64,000 bases of DNA from CAVVFX01 sp963777595 (lineage in GTDB: Bacteria; Acidobacteriota; Terriglobia; Bryobacterales; Bryobacteraceae), in contig CAVZRE010000003.1 in NCBI GenBank assembly GCA_963777595.1, positions 4,294 through 68,293 on the forward strand, read 5' to 3'. The position numbers and the translations under genes are program-made. Every line of letters begins with the position of its first letter. Positions within the stretch are counted from its first letter, which is position 1. Positions 51,094 through 59,624 of this stretch are shown in pieces. The notes below the pieces were generated by a model, which saw nothing but the letters and a program-made list of their open reading frames with translations, had not been told where the DNA came from and searched no databases.

Positions 51094-51816
51094 ATGCACA
51101 CGAATAAGAGCCAAGTAGCAGCTGCTCGGAAGATTTTGCAACTGGCTTCGGGTATTGCTGTGCTGACTGGCGCTGGGATTTCGGCGGAGAGCGGCATTCC
51201 TACGTTTCGGGGCGCGGGCGGCCTTTGGCGGAACTTCCGGCCTGAGGAACTGGCGACTCCCGAAGCATTCGACCGGGATCCGGCAACCGTCTGGGAATGG
51301 TATCGGTGGCGGCGCGAGTTGATCGCGCAGGCTCAGCCGAATGCGGGACACCTGGCGCTGGTCCGCCTTGAGGAGCGGACGGCGGTTTTTGCGTTGATCA
51401 CGCAGAATGTCGATGGGCTGCATGACCGGGCCGGCAGCAGGCGCATTCTGAAAGTGCACGGCGATATCTGGACCAATCGATGTCGGGATTGTGGGCGAGA
51501 GACAGCACGCTTGCCGGAGGATCGATTGCCGCTTTGCGCGTGCGGTGGATTGCTGCGCCCGGGCGTGGTGTGGTTCGGCGAGGCTTTGCCTCAAGATGTT
51601 TGGCGCGACGCCGAGAAGGCTGTCAGTTCGGCTGACGTGCTGTTGGTGGTGGGAACTTCGACGCAGGTTTATCCAGCGGCGGGGCTCGTGCCATATGCGC
51701 TCGAGCAGGGTGCGGCAGTGATCGAGGTGAATCCCGAGGAAACTTCGTATTCGTCGTCCATCGATGTGTGTCTACGGGGTCCGGCGGGGGAGATTTTGCC
51801 GCAGATTATCGAGTGA
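51094..51816 (+). CDS. cobB: NAD-dependent protein deacylase (sirtuin, CobB/SIRT5-like)
   Basis: The 240-residue sirtuin has the NAD site GAGISAESGIPTFRG (26-40), QNVDGLH (104-110), catalytic H122 in KVHGDIW, and the zinc site C130, C133, C148, C150. The segment WEWYRWRRELI gives Y70 and R73, the Y-x-x-R pair that in CobB and SIRT5 binds succinyl- or malonyl-lysine. It therefore probably removes acidic acyl groups as well as acetyl groups from lysines. GTSTQVYPAAGLVPYA and VIEVNPEETSYS complete the cofactor pocket. It lies 26 bp before argG and may be co-transcribed. Confidence 0.92.
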   Translation: MHTNKSQVAAARKILQLASGIAVLTGAGISAESGIPTFRGAGGLWRNFRPEELATPEAFDRDPATVWEWYRWRRELIAQAQPNAGHLALVRLEERTAVFALITQNVDGLHDRAGSRRILKVHGDIWTNRCRDCGRETARLPEDRLPLCACGGLLRPGVVWFGEALPQDVWRDAEKAVSSADVLLVVGTSTQVYPAAGLVPYALEQGAAVIEVNPEETSYSSSIDVCLRGPAGEILPQIIE

Positions 51817-51842
51817 CGCGACGTTACGCGGTATTCTGAGTT

Positions 51843-53197
51843 TTGGGAAATATACTTCAGAACCTGCCTGCGGGCGAAAAGGTCGGGCTGGCTTTCTCGG
51901 GCGGGCTCGATACCAGCGCCGCGATTCACTGGATGCGCGCCAAAGGCGCAATTCCGTATTCTTATACTGCCAATCTGGGCCAGCCCGATGAACCGGATTA
52001 TGACGAGATTCCGCGGCGCGCGCTGCTGTATGGCGCGGAGAAGGCGCGGCTCATCGATTGCCGGAAACAACTGGTGGCGGAGGGTATCGCGGCGCTGCAG
52101 TCGGGCGCATTCCACATCTCGACGGCCGGCGTGCATTACTTCAATACGACGCCCATCGGCCGCGCGGTAACCGGCACCATGCTGGTGATTGCGATGAAGG
52201 AAGACGACGTCCATATCTGGGGCGATGGCAGCACCTTCAAGGGCAACGACATCGAGCGGTTCTATCGCTATGGGCTGCTGGCGAATCCGGCGCTGCGCAT
52301 TTATAAGCCGTGGCTCGATCAGACGTTCATCGATGAACTGGGCGGGCGCAAGGAGATGTCGGAGTACATGCTCAGCCACGGACTCACTTACAAGATGAGC
52401 GTGGAGAAGGCGTACTCGACCGATTCCAACATCTGGGGCGCGACGCACGAAGCGAAGGACCTGGAGCATCTCGATAAAGGCGTCAGGATTGTCGAGCCGA
52501 TTATGGGCGTGCCGTTCTGGCGCGAGGACGTCGCGGTCAAGCCGGAAGACGGTTACGATCCGGTTTGAAGAGGGCCAGCCGGTGGCGCTCAATGCCGTCA
52601 CGTATGACGATCCGGTGAAGCTGGTGCTGGAGGCGAACGCGATCGGCGGCCGGCACGGGCTGGGGATGTCGGACCAGATTGAGAATCGCATCATCGAAGC
52701 CAAGAGCCGCGGGATTTACGAGGCGCCGGGGCTGGCGCTGCTGTTCATCGGGTACGAGCGGCTGGTGACCGGCATCCACAACGAAGACACGATCGAGCAG
52801 TACCGGATCAACGGGCTGCGGCTGGGGCGGCTGCTGTATCAGGGGCGCTGGTTCGATTCGCAAGTCGATGATGCTGCGGGAGACGGCGCAGCGGTGGATG
52901 GCGCGCGCGGTTACCGGTGAGGTGACGGTGGAACTGCGGCGCGGGAACGACTACTCGATTCTCGACACGACGAGCCCGAACCTGACCTATAAGCCGGAAC
53001 GGCTGACGATGGAGAAGGGCGAATCGACGTTCTCTCCGCAGGATCGGATCGGGCAGCTCACGATGCGGCATCTGGATATCACCGATACGCGGGATAAGCT
53101 GATGCTGTATATGAAGACGGGGTTGTTGGGGCCGGGCAGCGGGAGTTCGGTGTCATTATTGGCAGATGGGTCGGTGAAGGATGAGGCCGCGGAGTAG
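51843..53197 (+). CDS. argG: argininosuccinate synthase, E. coli-type (two +1 breaks)
   Basis: ArgG joins citrulline and aspartate with ATP in arginine synthesis. The TTG at 51843 starts LGNILQNLPAGEKVGLAFSGGLDTSAAIHWM with the PP-loop SGGLDTS. Blocks such as YTANLGQPDEPDYDEIPRRA, DGSTFKGNDIERFYRYG, EMSEYMLSHG, GGRHGLGMSDQIENRI and NEDTIEQY follow the E. coli enzyme closely. Two single extra bases interrupt it, near 52554 (AVKPED|VTIRFEEGQPVALN) and near 52865 (GRWFDSQ|SMMLRETAQRW). Removing both gives 450 residues, the normal length for this class. A cell with intact argF and argH beside it should not carry a dead argG, which supports consensus error. Confidence 0.92.
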
Positions 53198-53200
53198 GAG

Positions 53201-53229
53201 TTGACTCGCGTGGCAGAATGTGTAATTAT
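53201..53229 (+). promoter_or_regulatory. sigma-70-type promoter of argF
   Basis: TTGACT (53201-53206) is followed 16-17 nt later by an A/T-rich -10 (TAATTA/AATTAT, 53223-53229). The -10 lies inside the first ARG box, so a bound repressor would block RNA polymerase. It sits in the 69-bp gap between argG and argF. Confidence 0.55.
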
Positions 53230-53234
53230 TCATT
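53217..53234. promoter_or_regulatory. ARG box 1 (ArgR operator)
   Basis: The core TGTGTAATTATTCA matches 12 of 14 positions of the E. coli-type consensus TGAATWWWWATTCA. It overlaps the -10 region of the argF promoter and is followed after 2 bp by a perfect second box. Confidence 0.6.
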
Positions 53235-53236
53235 AG

Positions 53237-53254
53237 ACTGAATAATAATTCAGT
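53237..53254. promoter_or_regulatory. ARG box 2 (ArgR operator, perfect consensus)
   Basis: The core TGAATAATAATTCA (53239-53252) fits TGAATWWWWATTCA at every position. The two 18-bp boxes are separated by 2 bp, close to the 2-3 bp of known paired ArgR operators. The argR gene is the third gene of the unit that starts here. Confidence 0.8.
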
Positions 53255-53266
53255 TGAGGAATTACC

Positions 53267-54220
53267 ATGCACAGCTCCGTCGCTACTACCCGCTCCTGCC
53301 GGCTCGACGCTACCGATTTCCTGCGCGACACCGATATCCGCACCGATGAACTGATCGCCCTGCTCGATCTTGCGGATGATGTGAAGCGTTCTCCCGGTCA
53401 GTATACCGGCTCCTTACAAGGACGATCCGTGGTTCTGATGTTCGAGAAACCTTCGCTGCGTACGCGGTGTACGTTTGAGATCGGGATTCACGAACTGGGC
53501 GGCCATCCTGTGCAGTACGACGGCCCTATCGGCGGCCGCGAGCCGTTGAAGGATATCGCGCGGAACTTCGAGCGCTGGACGGGTGGAATCGTCGCCCGGA
53601 CGTTCAAACAGAGTACGCTCGACGAACTGGCAAAATGGGCCGGCGTGCCCGTGATCAACGCGCTGAGCGATCTCTATCATCCTTGCCAGGCGCTCGCAGA
53701 TACGCAAACTCTGTGCGAACGCTTTGGGGATCTGCGCGGGCTGAAGGTCGCGTTCATCGGTGATGGGAATAATGTCTCGCATTCACTGCTGCTGTGTCTG
53801 GCGAGGCTGGGCGTCCATTTTTCATTTGTAAGCCCGTCGGGCTACCTGCCGAATCCGGAGATCCTTGCCGCGGCCCAAGGGTTTGCCGCGAGTTCGGGCG
53901 GATCGATCAGCTTGAGCCACGATCCGGTGAGCGGAGTGAAGGGCGCCAACGCGATTTACACGGACGTTTGGGTGAGTATGGGCTGGGAAGCGGAGACGTC
54001 GATTCGCAATACTGCCTTCCGCGAGTACCAGGTGAACTCGGCGCTGATGCAGCAGGCGGATTCGTCGGCTGTGTTTATGCACTGTCTGCCGGCCACTCGC
54101 GGGGAAGAGGTTACCGATGAGGTAATCGAGTCCGGGCAGTCGATTGTGTTCGACCAGGCCGAGAATCGGCTGCATGCGCAGAAGGCTCTCATGATTGCGC
54201 TGCTGGGGAAAAAGGGTTAG
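53267..54220 (+). CDS. argF: ornithine carbamoyltransferase
   Basis: The 317-residue enzyme makes citrulline from ornithine and carbamoyl phosphate. The carbamoyl-phosphate loop is SLRTR (63-67) in FEKPSLRTRCTFEIGIHELGGH, a known variant of STRTR. Further motifs are HPCQALADTQTL, VAFIGDGNNVSHSLL, YTDVWVSMG and the ornithine-loop cysteine in FMHCLPATRGEEV. Length is standard for an anabolic OTC. It begins 12 bp after ARG box 2, and argH follows 44 bp downstream. Confidence 0.95.
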   Translation: MHSSVATTRSCRLDATDFLRDTDIRTDELIALLDLADDVKRSPGQYTGSLQGRSVVLMFEKPSLRTRCTFEIGIHELGGHPVQYDGPIGGREPLKDIARNFERWTGGIVARTFKQSTLDELAKWAGVPVINALSDLYHPCQALADTQTLCERFGDLRGLKVAFIGDGNNVSHSLLLCLARLGVHFSFVSPSGYLPNPEILAAAQGFAASSGGSISLSHDPVSGVKGANAIYTDVWVSMGWEAETSIRNTAFREYQVNSALMQQADSSAVFMHCLPATRGEEVTDEVIESGQSIVFDQAENRLHAQKALMIALLGKKG

Positions 54221-54264
54221 GCTGCTTCGACGACAGACTGATACTTTGTCGCACAATAAAAGTT

Positions 54265-55659
54265 ATGAAACTTTGGGGCGGGCGATTTGAGACTGGGCCA
54301 TCTGAAATCTTCGAGCGGTTTTCGGGTTCGCTTGATTTCGATCAGCGGCTGCTCGATGCGGATGTAAAAGGATCGCAGGCGTTCGCACGGGCTTTGGAAC
54401 GTGCGCAGATTCTGACGACTGAGGAACGGGATCAGATCGTCGGGGCATTTGACGAGATCCGGCAAGAGTCAAAGGGCAAAGAGTTCTTTGAGGGCGCGAC
54501 GGACGAGGATGTCCATACGCTGGTGATCCGGAAGCTGAAAGAAAAGGCCGGCGCGGTTGCGGACAAGATCCATACAGGCCGGAGCCGGAATGAGCAGGTC
54601 TCGCTCGATACCCGGCTGTGGTTGCGCGGAGTTTGCGATTACGTGCGGGCGTTGCTGGTCGACTTCATGGCGGCACTGCTGGATTTGGGAGCCAGATATT
54701 CTGACGCCGTGGTCCCGGGATATACGCATATGAGGCGGGCCCAGCCTGTTCTGTGGCCGCATTATCTGCTGGCGTATTTCGAAATGTTTCTGCGCGACTA
54801 CAACCGGTTCGCCTATGCCCGGCGGGCGGCCAATCAGATGCCGCTGGGATCGGGCGCGCTGGCGGGCAGCGGCTTCAAGCTGGATCGCGCGGCGATTGCG
54901 AAGGATCTGGAGTTCGAAGATATTACGGCGAATAGCATGGATGTCTCGGCCGATCGCGATTTCGCGCTGGACTTTTTGTATGCTGCGTCCACCACCATGC
55001 TCCATCTCAGCCGCCTGGCGGAGGACTGGATCCTCTATTCGAGCGAAGAGTTTCATTGGATGGAACTGGGCGACAGCGTGACTAGCGGGTCCAGTCTGAT
55101 GCCGCAAAAGAAAAATCCCGATTCGCTCGAGTTGATACGCGGGAAGTGCGGCCGCGTCATCGGAGACCTGAACTCGTTGATGATCACGATGAAAGGTCTG
55201 CCCATGACGTACAACCGAGACATGCAGGAAGATAAGGTGCCGTTGTTTGATGCGGCGGACCAGTTGATCGGATGTCTGGAGATGGCGCGGGAAGTGGCGG
55301 CTTCGATCCAATTGAATCCGCAGGCGCCGCTCAACGATGCCGAAGAGAGTTGGGTGGTTGCAACCGATCTGGCGGAAGCGCTGGCGCGCGTCGGAATTCC
55401 ATTCCACCAGGCGCATAAACTGGTGGGGCGGCTGGTGCTGGAGAGCGTAAAAGAAGGAAAGGATCCGCAAGAATGGAACGCGGAGAGCCTGGAAGCGTTT
55501 GCGCCCGAGTTTACGCCCGAAATCGCTCAGACGCTGGCGAGATTGCTCGATCCGCGGGAAGGCATGAAGTCGCGGGAGATTCCCGGCGGGACCGGCCCGA
55601 CGCACGTTCGGGCGATGCTGAAGGCGCGAATGGCGCTACTGGACAACATGCGGAAGTGA
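54265..55659 (+). CDS. argH: argininosuccinate lyase
   Basis: The 464-residue lyase splits argininosuccinate into arginine and fumarate. It starts MKLWGGRFETGPSEIFERFSGSLDFDQRL, the family N terminus. HTGRSRNEQVSLDTRLWLR and GYTHMRRAQPVLWPHYLLAY (catalytic His) follow. The fumarase/lyase signature is GSSLMPQKKNPD. Its TGA overlaps the GTG of argR, so the two are translationally coupled. The frame is intact. Confidence 0.96.
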   Translation: MKLWGGRFETGPSEIFERFSGSLDFDQRLLDADVKGSQAFARALERAQILTTEERDQIVGAFDEIRQESKGKEFFEGATDEDVHTLVIRKLKEKAGAVADKIHTGRSRNEQVSLDTRLWLRGVCDYVRALLVDFMAALLDLGARYSDAVVPGYTHMRRAQPVLWPHYLLAYFEMFLRDYNRFAYARRAANQMPLGSGALAGSGFKLDRAAIAKDLEFEDITANSMDVSADRDFALDFLYAASTTMLHLSRLAEDWILYSSEEFHWMELGDSVTSGSSLMPQKKNPDSLELIRGKCGRVIGDLNSLMITMKGLPMTYNRDMQEDKVPLFDAADQLIGCLEMAREVAASIQLNPQAPLNDAEESWVVATDLAEALARVGIPFHQAHKLVGRLVLESVKEGKDPQEWNAESLEAFAPEFTPEIAQTLARLLDPREGMKSREIPGGTGPTHVRAMLKARMALLDNMRK

Positions 55660-56087
55660 CGAAGAGTTTACGGCAGGGACAGATTCTCAAATTGATTCGC
55701 TCGCATCCTGTCCGCACACAGGAGGATCTGGCGAGGCTGCTGAAAAGTGTCGGGGTGGATACAACGCAAGTGACGCTGTCACGTGACGTGCGGGAACTCC
55801 GGTTGGTCAAGACGCCGGAGGGATATCAGGAGATTGGGCGGGAAGCGGGCCCACAATTCGAACTGCTGGCCTCCGAGTTTCTGCAAGATGTCAAGAGCGC
55901 GCAGAATCTGGTGGTTTTGAAGACCGCGCCGGGTCACGCGAGTTCGGTAGCGGTGGCACTCGACAGTGCGGAATGGCCAGAGGTGGTAGGCACGATTGCA
56001 GGGGATGATACGATCCTGGTAATCACACCCGATAATTCCACTGCAGCGAAGGTGTCCCGGCGGCTTTTGGGCATTCTTGGCGAGTGA
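55656..56087 (+). CDS. argR: arginine repressor ArgR
   Basis: The GTG at 55656 overlaps the argH stop (GTGA). The frame is open further upstream, inside argH, but the family starts here. The 143-residue product has an N-terminal winged helix (RQGQILKLIRSHPVRTQEDLARLLKSVGVDTTQVTLSRDVRELRLVK). Its C-terminal hexamerisation and arginine-binding domain contains the conserved GHASSVAVALDS and VGTIAGDDTILVITPD. ArgR with bound arginine represses ARG-box promoters; a perfect tandem site lies upstream of argF, so this operon should be autoregulated. Confidence 0.95.
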   Translation: MTKSLRQGQILKLIRSHPVRTQEDLARLLKSVGVDTTQVTLSRDVRELRLVKTPEGYQEIGREAGPQFELLASEFLQDVKSAQNLVVLKTAPGHASSVAVALDSAEWPEVVGTIAGDDTILVITPDNSTAAKVSRRLLGILGE

Positions 56088-56099
56088 ACGTTGCGTCGA

Positions 56100-56127
56100 T
56101 TGAAATCGATTCAGCATCCGATATAAT
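56100..56127 (+). promoter_or_regulatory. promoter of the Fe-S carrier gene
   Basis: TTGAAA (56100-56105) and a perfect TATAAT (56122-56127) are separated by 16 nt. The expected start of transcription is only about ten nucleotides before the ATG at 56145, just ahead of or within AGAGGAA (56134-56140). Confidence 0.6.
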
Positions 56128-56144
56128 TGAATAAGAGGAACATC

Positions 56145-56468
56145 ATGGTACAGCTCACAGATTCGGCAGTTTCAAAAGTTAGAGAGATTCTCGATCAGCA
56201 GGAGCCGAAGCCGGCCGGTCTGCGGATCGCCGTCGTCGGTGGTGGTTGCTCGGGATTCAGTTACTCCATGGCCTTCGAGAACCAGCCGAATATGCTGGAC
56301 AAGACGTACGACTATGAAGGCCTCAAGGTATTCATCGATCAGGCTAGCCTGCTTTATTTGGACGGTGCCAAGGTGGACTATGTCGAGACCCTGGAGGGTT
56401 CCGGGTTCAAGTTCGACAATCCCCAGGTGAAGTCGACCTGCGGGTGTGGCAGCTCGTTCAGCGCGTAG
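56145..56468 (+). CDS. A-type iron-sulfur carrier protein (ErpA/IscA family)
   Basis: The ATG at 56145, preceded by AGAGGAA, gives a 107-residue HesB-fold protein. The three conserved cysteines are present: C35 in GGGCSGFSY, C99 and C101 in the terminal CGCGSSF. These hold a 2Fe-2S or 4Fe-4S cluster for transfer to target enzymes. The family cannot be split into ErpA, IscA or SufA by motif. It has its own promoter and a strong terminator, so it is monocistronic and separate from the arg operon. Confidence 0.93.
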   Translation: MVQLTDSAVSKVREILDQQEPKPAGLRIAVVGGGCSGFSYSMAFENQPNMLDKTYDYEGLKVFIDQASLLYLDGAKVDYVETLEGSGFKFDNPQVKSTCGCGSSFSA

Positions 56469-56494
56469 GCTGAATACATTTCTTCTGCAGTTTA

Positions 56495-56534
56495 GAGCCT
56501 CGCAAGTCCGCCAATTGGCAGACTTGCGAGGCTT
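56495..56534 (+). terminator. intrinsic terminator of the Fe-S carrier gene
   Basis: GCCTCGCAAGTC (56495-56506) and GACTTGCGAGGC (56519-56530) pair perfectly. The loop is itself palindromic (GCCAATTGGC), and the stem is followed by TTTTATTTT. Confidence 0.9.
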
Positions 56535-56632
56535 TTATTTTGGATGGACTATCGCAAGCCAGATTCGCTCACGCCAGGCACTGACAGAACGAAGACCAAC
56601 TTTCAAGGGCGGGGAGTAAGGGGGAAAAGCAA

Positions 56633-56704
56633 CGGGTCCGCTGGCGTAAAGGCCGGCGGACCCGCTTTAAACTGAGTAACCCGCCAGCTGTTATGCTGGC
56701 GGGT
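56633..56704. terminator. two adjacent GC-rich hairpins, probable terminator of the PEP-CTERM gene
   Basis: The first stem is 56633-56645 with 56652-56664 (13 bp, one mismatch), the second 56679-56688 with 56695-56704 (10 bp, perfect). They lie between convergent genes, so they may stop transcription from both sides. They lack long T-tracts. Confidence 0.6.
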
Positions 56705-56747
56705 CCCAAGGCTATCTTGTTTAGGACGTTAGCAGATCTGAACGCAA

Positions 56748-57362
56748 TTACTTGCGAGCAAACTTTTTGCGCCCGATAAGGGAAACTGCGAGCAAACCGC
56801 TGCCGAAGAGAATCATAGATACCGGCTCAGGAGTGCCTGTGCTGTAGTCGAATACAATTTCGGCATACCCAGTTCCCTGAACGGCGTTTCCAGTCGGGAA
56901 GGAGTTTGTGTAGGCGACCGTTACTGGGCCACCGAGCGTGCCACCGGTCGCGTTGTCATAGCAACCCGCGAGAATCACTGGAGGAATGTTGGTCAAGGGA
57001 TTCAACGTCAATCCGCTGGAGCAGACTGCGGGCGTCGAATTGGAAGCGCCAGTGCTCGTCAAGGTATCAGAAGTGACAGCAAAGGTCGTGCTACCGCCGG
57101 CAACTGTGAAAGTCGTCGTCTCGACAACCGAAGGGGTTGTCCCGTTCGAGTAATCGCTGTTATAGACCAGAAATTCAGTCGTGATTGTTGTACTGCCAAG
57201 CCCGAGACTTGATGACGTCGGGCAGACCAACGTCCCCGTAAGCGTGGTGTTAGGGAGCGGATTGCTGAAAGTGTTGCACAGTCCAACGACATACACCGTT
57301 CCGGCGGACGCGCTGCTGACAATCATACATGCTGCGAATGCTAAACTTGCGAAAATCTTCAT
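56748..57362 (-). CDS. PEP-CTERM sorted exported protein
   Basis: The ATG at 57360-57362 has GGAGGA upstream. The 204-residue product has a signal peptide (KIFASLAFAACMIVSSASA), a Thr/Ser/Gly-rich beta-type body and a PEP-CTERM signal: TPEP at 177-180, a hydrophobic helix (VSMILFGSGLLAVSLIG) and basic end RKKFARK. Exosortase would cleave here and release or anchor the protein in the envelope, usually with exopolysaccharide. No exosortase is in the window. The nearby glycosyltransferase-like TPR proteins may modify such Ser/Thr-rich proteins, but that is speculation. Confidence 0.9.
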   Translation of the reverse strand: MKIFASLAFAACMIVSSASAGTVYVVGLCNTFSNPLPNTTLTGTLVCPTSSSLGLGSTTITTEFLVYNSDYSNGTTPSVVETTTFTVAGGSTTFAVTSDTLTSTGASNSTPAVCSSGLTLNPLTNIPPVILAGCYDNATGGTLGGPVTVAYTNSFPTGNAVQGTGYAEIVFDYSTGTPEPVSMILFGSGLLAVSLIGRKKFARK

Positions 57363-57688
57363 CGATAATCCTCCATGGAATTTGAATACTGCTAAGTCCT
57401 GCTGTTGTTGCCTCAAATCGAGTCTACGTTAGTGCTAACACACCCGTCAAGGGTTTTTTTGAGAATTCTGGGTTACTGAGTCCTACAATAGTACTACCAG
57501 CGCGTGGCGAGCATAAAGGGGTTAAGTTGTTGGTGTACCGAAACATACAGATTACCTGTCCCCGCATAGACTGTTACGAAATCATCTCCCGCTCTCTAGG
57601 AAATGCGCAATTGTCATGTCAGATTTGCGGGGGCCGAAAGAAATAAAGAATTTTTACGTAATCTTCTTCGCCAGAGAGTCATCTTGTG
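57363..57688. other. 326-bp intergenic stretch
   Basis: This holds the leader and promoter of the PEP-CTERM gene (57421-57450) and the 3' flank of the first TPR glycosyltransferase gene. No further gene is supported. Confidence 0.5.
57421..57450 (-). promoter_or_regulatory. promoter of the PEP-CTERM gene
   Basis: On the minus strand, TTGACG (57450-57445) and TAGACT (57426-57421) are separated by 18 nt, with a leader of about 50 nt before the ATG at 57362. Confidence 0.5.
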
Positions 57689-59461
57689 TTACGGATGAGT
57701 GCGGATCGTTTCCAGTAATTTGGCAGCTACCGGGTCGGGCCTGAGGCTCTCAGCAGTAATAAGGTGGGATATCGCCTCTTGACTGCGTCCGAGGGTGACT
57801 AGCAACCGGGCAAGGTTTTGATGCGCTTCGACGAAATCGGGCCTGGCGCGAAGAACGGCCTCGTATTGCTCCACCGCCTGGGCTTCTCGGCCCGGAATCT
57901 TCGAAAGGGCCATTCCGAGGTTAAAGTGAGCCTCAGGATAGTCGGGACGGACACGGAGAGCCGTTTCGAGATAAGAAATCGCTTCTCCGTAGCGGCCACT
58001 GCTGGTCAGGCACCACGCGAGATTATTGGCGGCCTCGGGCAGATATTTGGCATGCAGAGAAGCTTCAAAATGCGGAATTGCGGCGTCGCAAAGGTCGATC
58101 CGAAGCAGGCTGAGGCCAAGATTGTTGTGCCCCTCCGCATAGTCCGGCTTGATCCGTACGGCCGTCTCCAGATGTTCGACAGCGTCAGCGCGGCGATCGG
58201 GAAAGCGTAGCAGATATTGGCCTAAGTTGCCGTGAGCCAACCAGTTGCCTGAGGTAACGTCGATGGCGTGATCGAAGAGCGTCTCGCTATTTCTCCAGTA
58301 AGTCACCTGCTGCCAGGTGCTGGACACATAAAGGATAGAGCAGACCGCGGCGATACCGGCGATAGCGTTGCCTGCTGCGGGCCACCTCTCGACGGCGTCC
58401 GCTGCGCCCCAAGCCAACATTATCGATAGGCCGACGAGCGGAATATAGGTATACCGGTCGGCGTGGGATTGTTGACCGGCTTGAACCAAACCGATAACAG
58501 GCACGAGAGTTCCCAGATACCAGAACCAGCCAACGGCCAGATAGCGTCGTCCTTTGGGATCCTGAATGGAGCTGCTAAAACTGCGGCCGACGACCAACAC
58601 TGTGACGATTAGCAGAAACAGCAGGGTCGCAAGAACGGGTAGAACCGGAATGGATTGCGGATAAGGATAAAAGACTGCCAGGTGGGCGGGCCAGATCGCC
58701 TCCTTTATATATGTCCCGTAGGAGAGGACAGCTTTGGCCAGCCGGGTTGGCAGTGGAACAGCCGTGCCGACCGCTCCCGTTGCCGACTGTATGCGATACG
58801 TTATCACGCAAGCCAGGGCTGAAAGGCCGGCGAGCGGGAGCTTCTCCAGGACGATCCGTAAGGGTCTCCCGTTCACGCGCCGTAGCGGCCAAACGTCACA
58901 CAACAGCAGGACAAAGGGAAGGGTCACCACCATGGGTTTCGACATCAGGCCGAGGCAGAATGCCCCGACGACAGCCAGGTAACGGCCGAGTTCTGGTCGC
59001 TCCGCGTAACATATATAAGCATAGAGAGTCAGGAAAAAGAAGAAAGCGCTGAGAACGTCTTTTCGTTCCGATATCCAGGCGACTGATTCGACATGCAACG
59101 GGTGCAGGGCAAACACGAACGCGACAAAAGCGCTCCGCCAGCGGTCGCCAGTGGCGCGGCGCAAGGCCAAAAAGAGCAACAGCGACGCGAGCCCGTGGAG
59201 GACGACGTTGACCAGATGGTGGAGCCCACTGTCGAGGCCGAACAACTGCACGTCCAACATATGTGAGAGGAGGGTAACCGGCAGCCAGTTGTTGGAGGCT
59301 ATGGCGGTGAACGCCCACTTGATCGAGGCGGGAGTCAGGCCGGCCTGAACCTGGGAATTTCTAGCGACATACAGATCATCGTCGTAAGCAATGAAGTCGA
59401 ACTGGCAGACCCGGGCATAAACCAGAAAAACCGATAAAATCAGGACAAGACAGATAGCCAA
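57689..59461 (-). CDS. TMTC-like membrane glycosyltransferase (GT-C fold) with TPR tail, copy 1
   Basis: The roughly 590-residue protein has about 11 transmembrane helices, then C-terminal TPRs (about 420-585; AVEHLETAVRIKPDYAEGHNNLGLSLLR, AISYLETALRVRPDYPEAHFNLGMALSK, AVEQYEAVLRARPDFVEAHQNLARLL). The first loop has the acidic motif YDDDLYV, and HPLHVESVAWISERKDVLSA follows, both typical of GT-C enzymes that use lipid-linked sugars. The closest well-known relatives are animal TMTC O-mannosyltransferases, so protein O-glycosylation is inferred. The start is uncertain: TTG at 59461 is the only common start codon after the preceding stop. It is the last of three tandem paralogues. Confidence 0.82.
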   Translation of the reverse strand: MAICLVLILSVFLVYARVCQFDFIAYDDDLYVARNSQVQAGLTPASIKWAFTAIASNNWLPVTLLSHMLDVQLFGLDSGLHHLVNVVLHGLASLLLFLALRRATGDRWRSAFVAFVFALHPLHVESVAWISERKDVLSAFFFFLTLYAYICYAERPELGRYLAVVGAFCLGLMSKPMVVTLPFVLLLCDVWPLRRVNGRPLRIVLEKLPLAGLSALACVITYRIQSATGAVGTAVPLPTRLAKAVLSYGTYIKEAIWPAHLAVFYPYPQSIPVLPVLATLLFLLIVTVLVVGRSFSSSIQDPKGRRYLAVGWFWYLGTLVPVIGLVQAGQQSHADRYTYIPLVGLSIMLAWGAADAVERWPAAGNAIAGIAAVCSILYVSSTWQQVTYWRNSETLFDHAIDVTSGNWLAHGNLGQYLLRFPDRRADAVEHLETAVRIKPDYAEGHNNLGLSLLRIDLCDAAIPHFEASLHAKYLPEAANNLAWCLTSSGRYGEAISYLETALRVRPDYPEAHFNLGMALSKIPGREAQAVEQYEAVLRARPDFVEAHQNLARLLVTLGRSQEAISHLITAESLRPDPVAAKLLETIRTHP

Positions 59462-59624
59462 GATCCCTGAAACGCGGGGATGCGAACTTTCCTTGGAGAC
59501 GGATGAAATACAAACTTCAGTCTAATACGGCGGCCGCGTTTCAAGGGGCTCGGCTGGCTGCGCATTAGATCGGTCGTCCGTCAAACGGCAGTTTACCCCG
59601 ACGTGCCGGCGATGTCACACACGG

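Noticed and set aside
51087..51108. The phrase GGCCACGAATGCACACGAATA just around the sirtuin start
   Set aside because: It resembles a short dispersed intergenic phrase I have seen in other bacteria, but with a single copy here I cannot call it a repeat.
50113..51594. A 493-codon minus-strand frame across waaA-lpxK, the secreted protein and the sirtuin
   Set aside because: It crosses three well-supported genes and has an Arg/Pro/Leu-rich, motif-free translation.
51843..53197. Programmed frameshifting in argG
   Set aside because: There are two extra bases at sites without slippery sequences, and similar +1 errors occur in unrelated genes nearby, so consensus error explains it better.
54469..55605. 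A 378-codon open frame antisense to argH
   Set aside because: It overlaps a full-length argH with all its motifs and shows no domain of its own.
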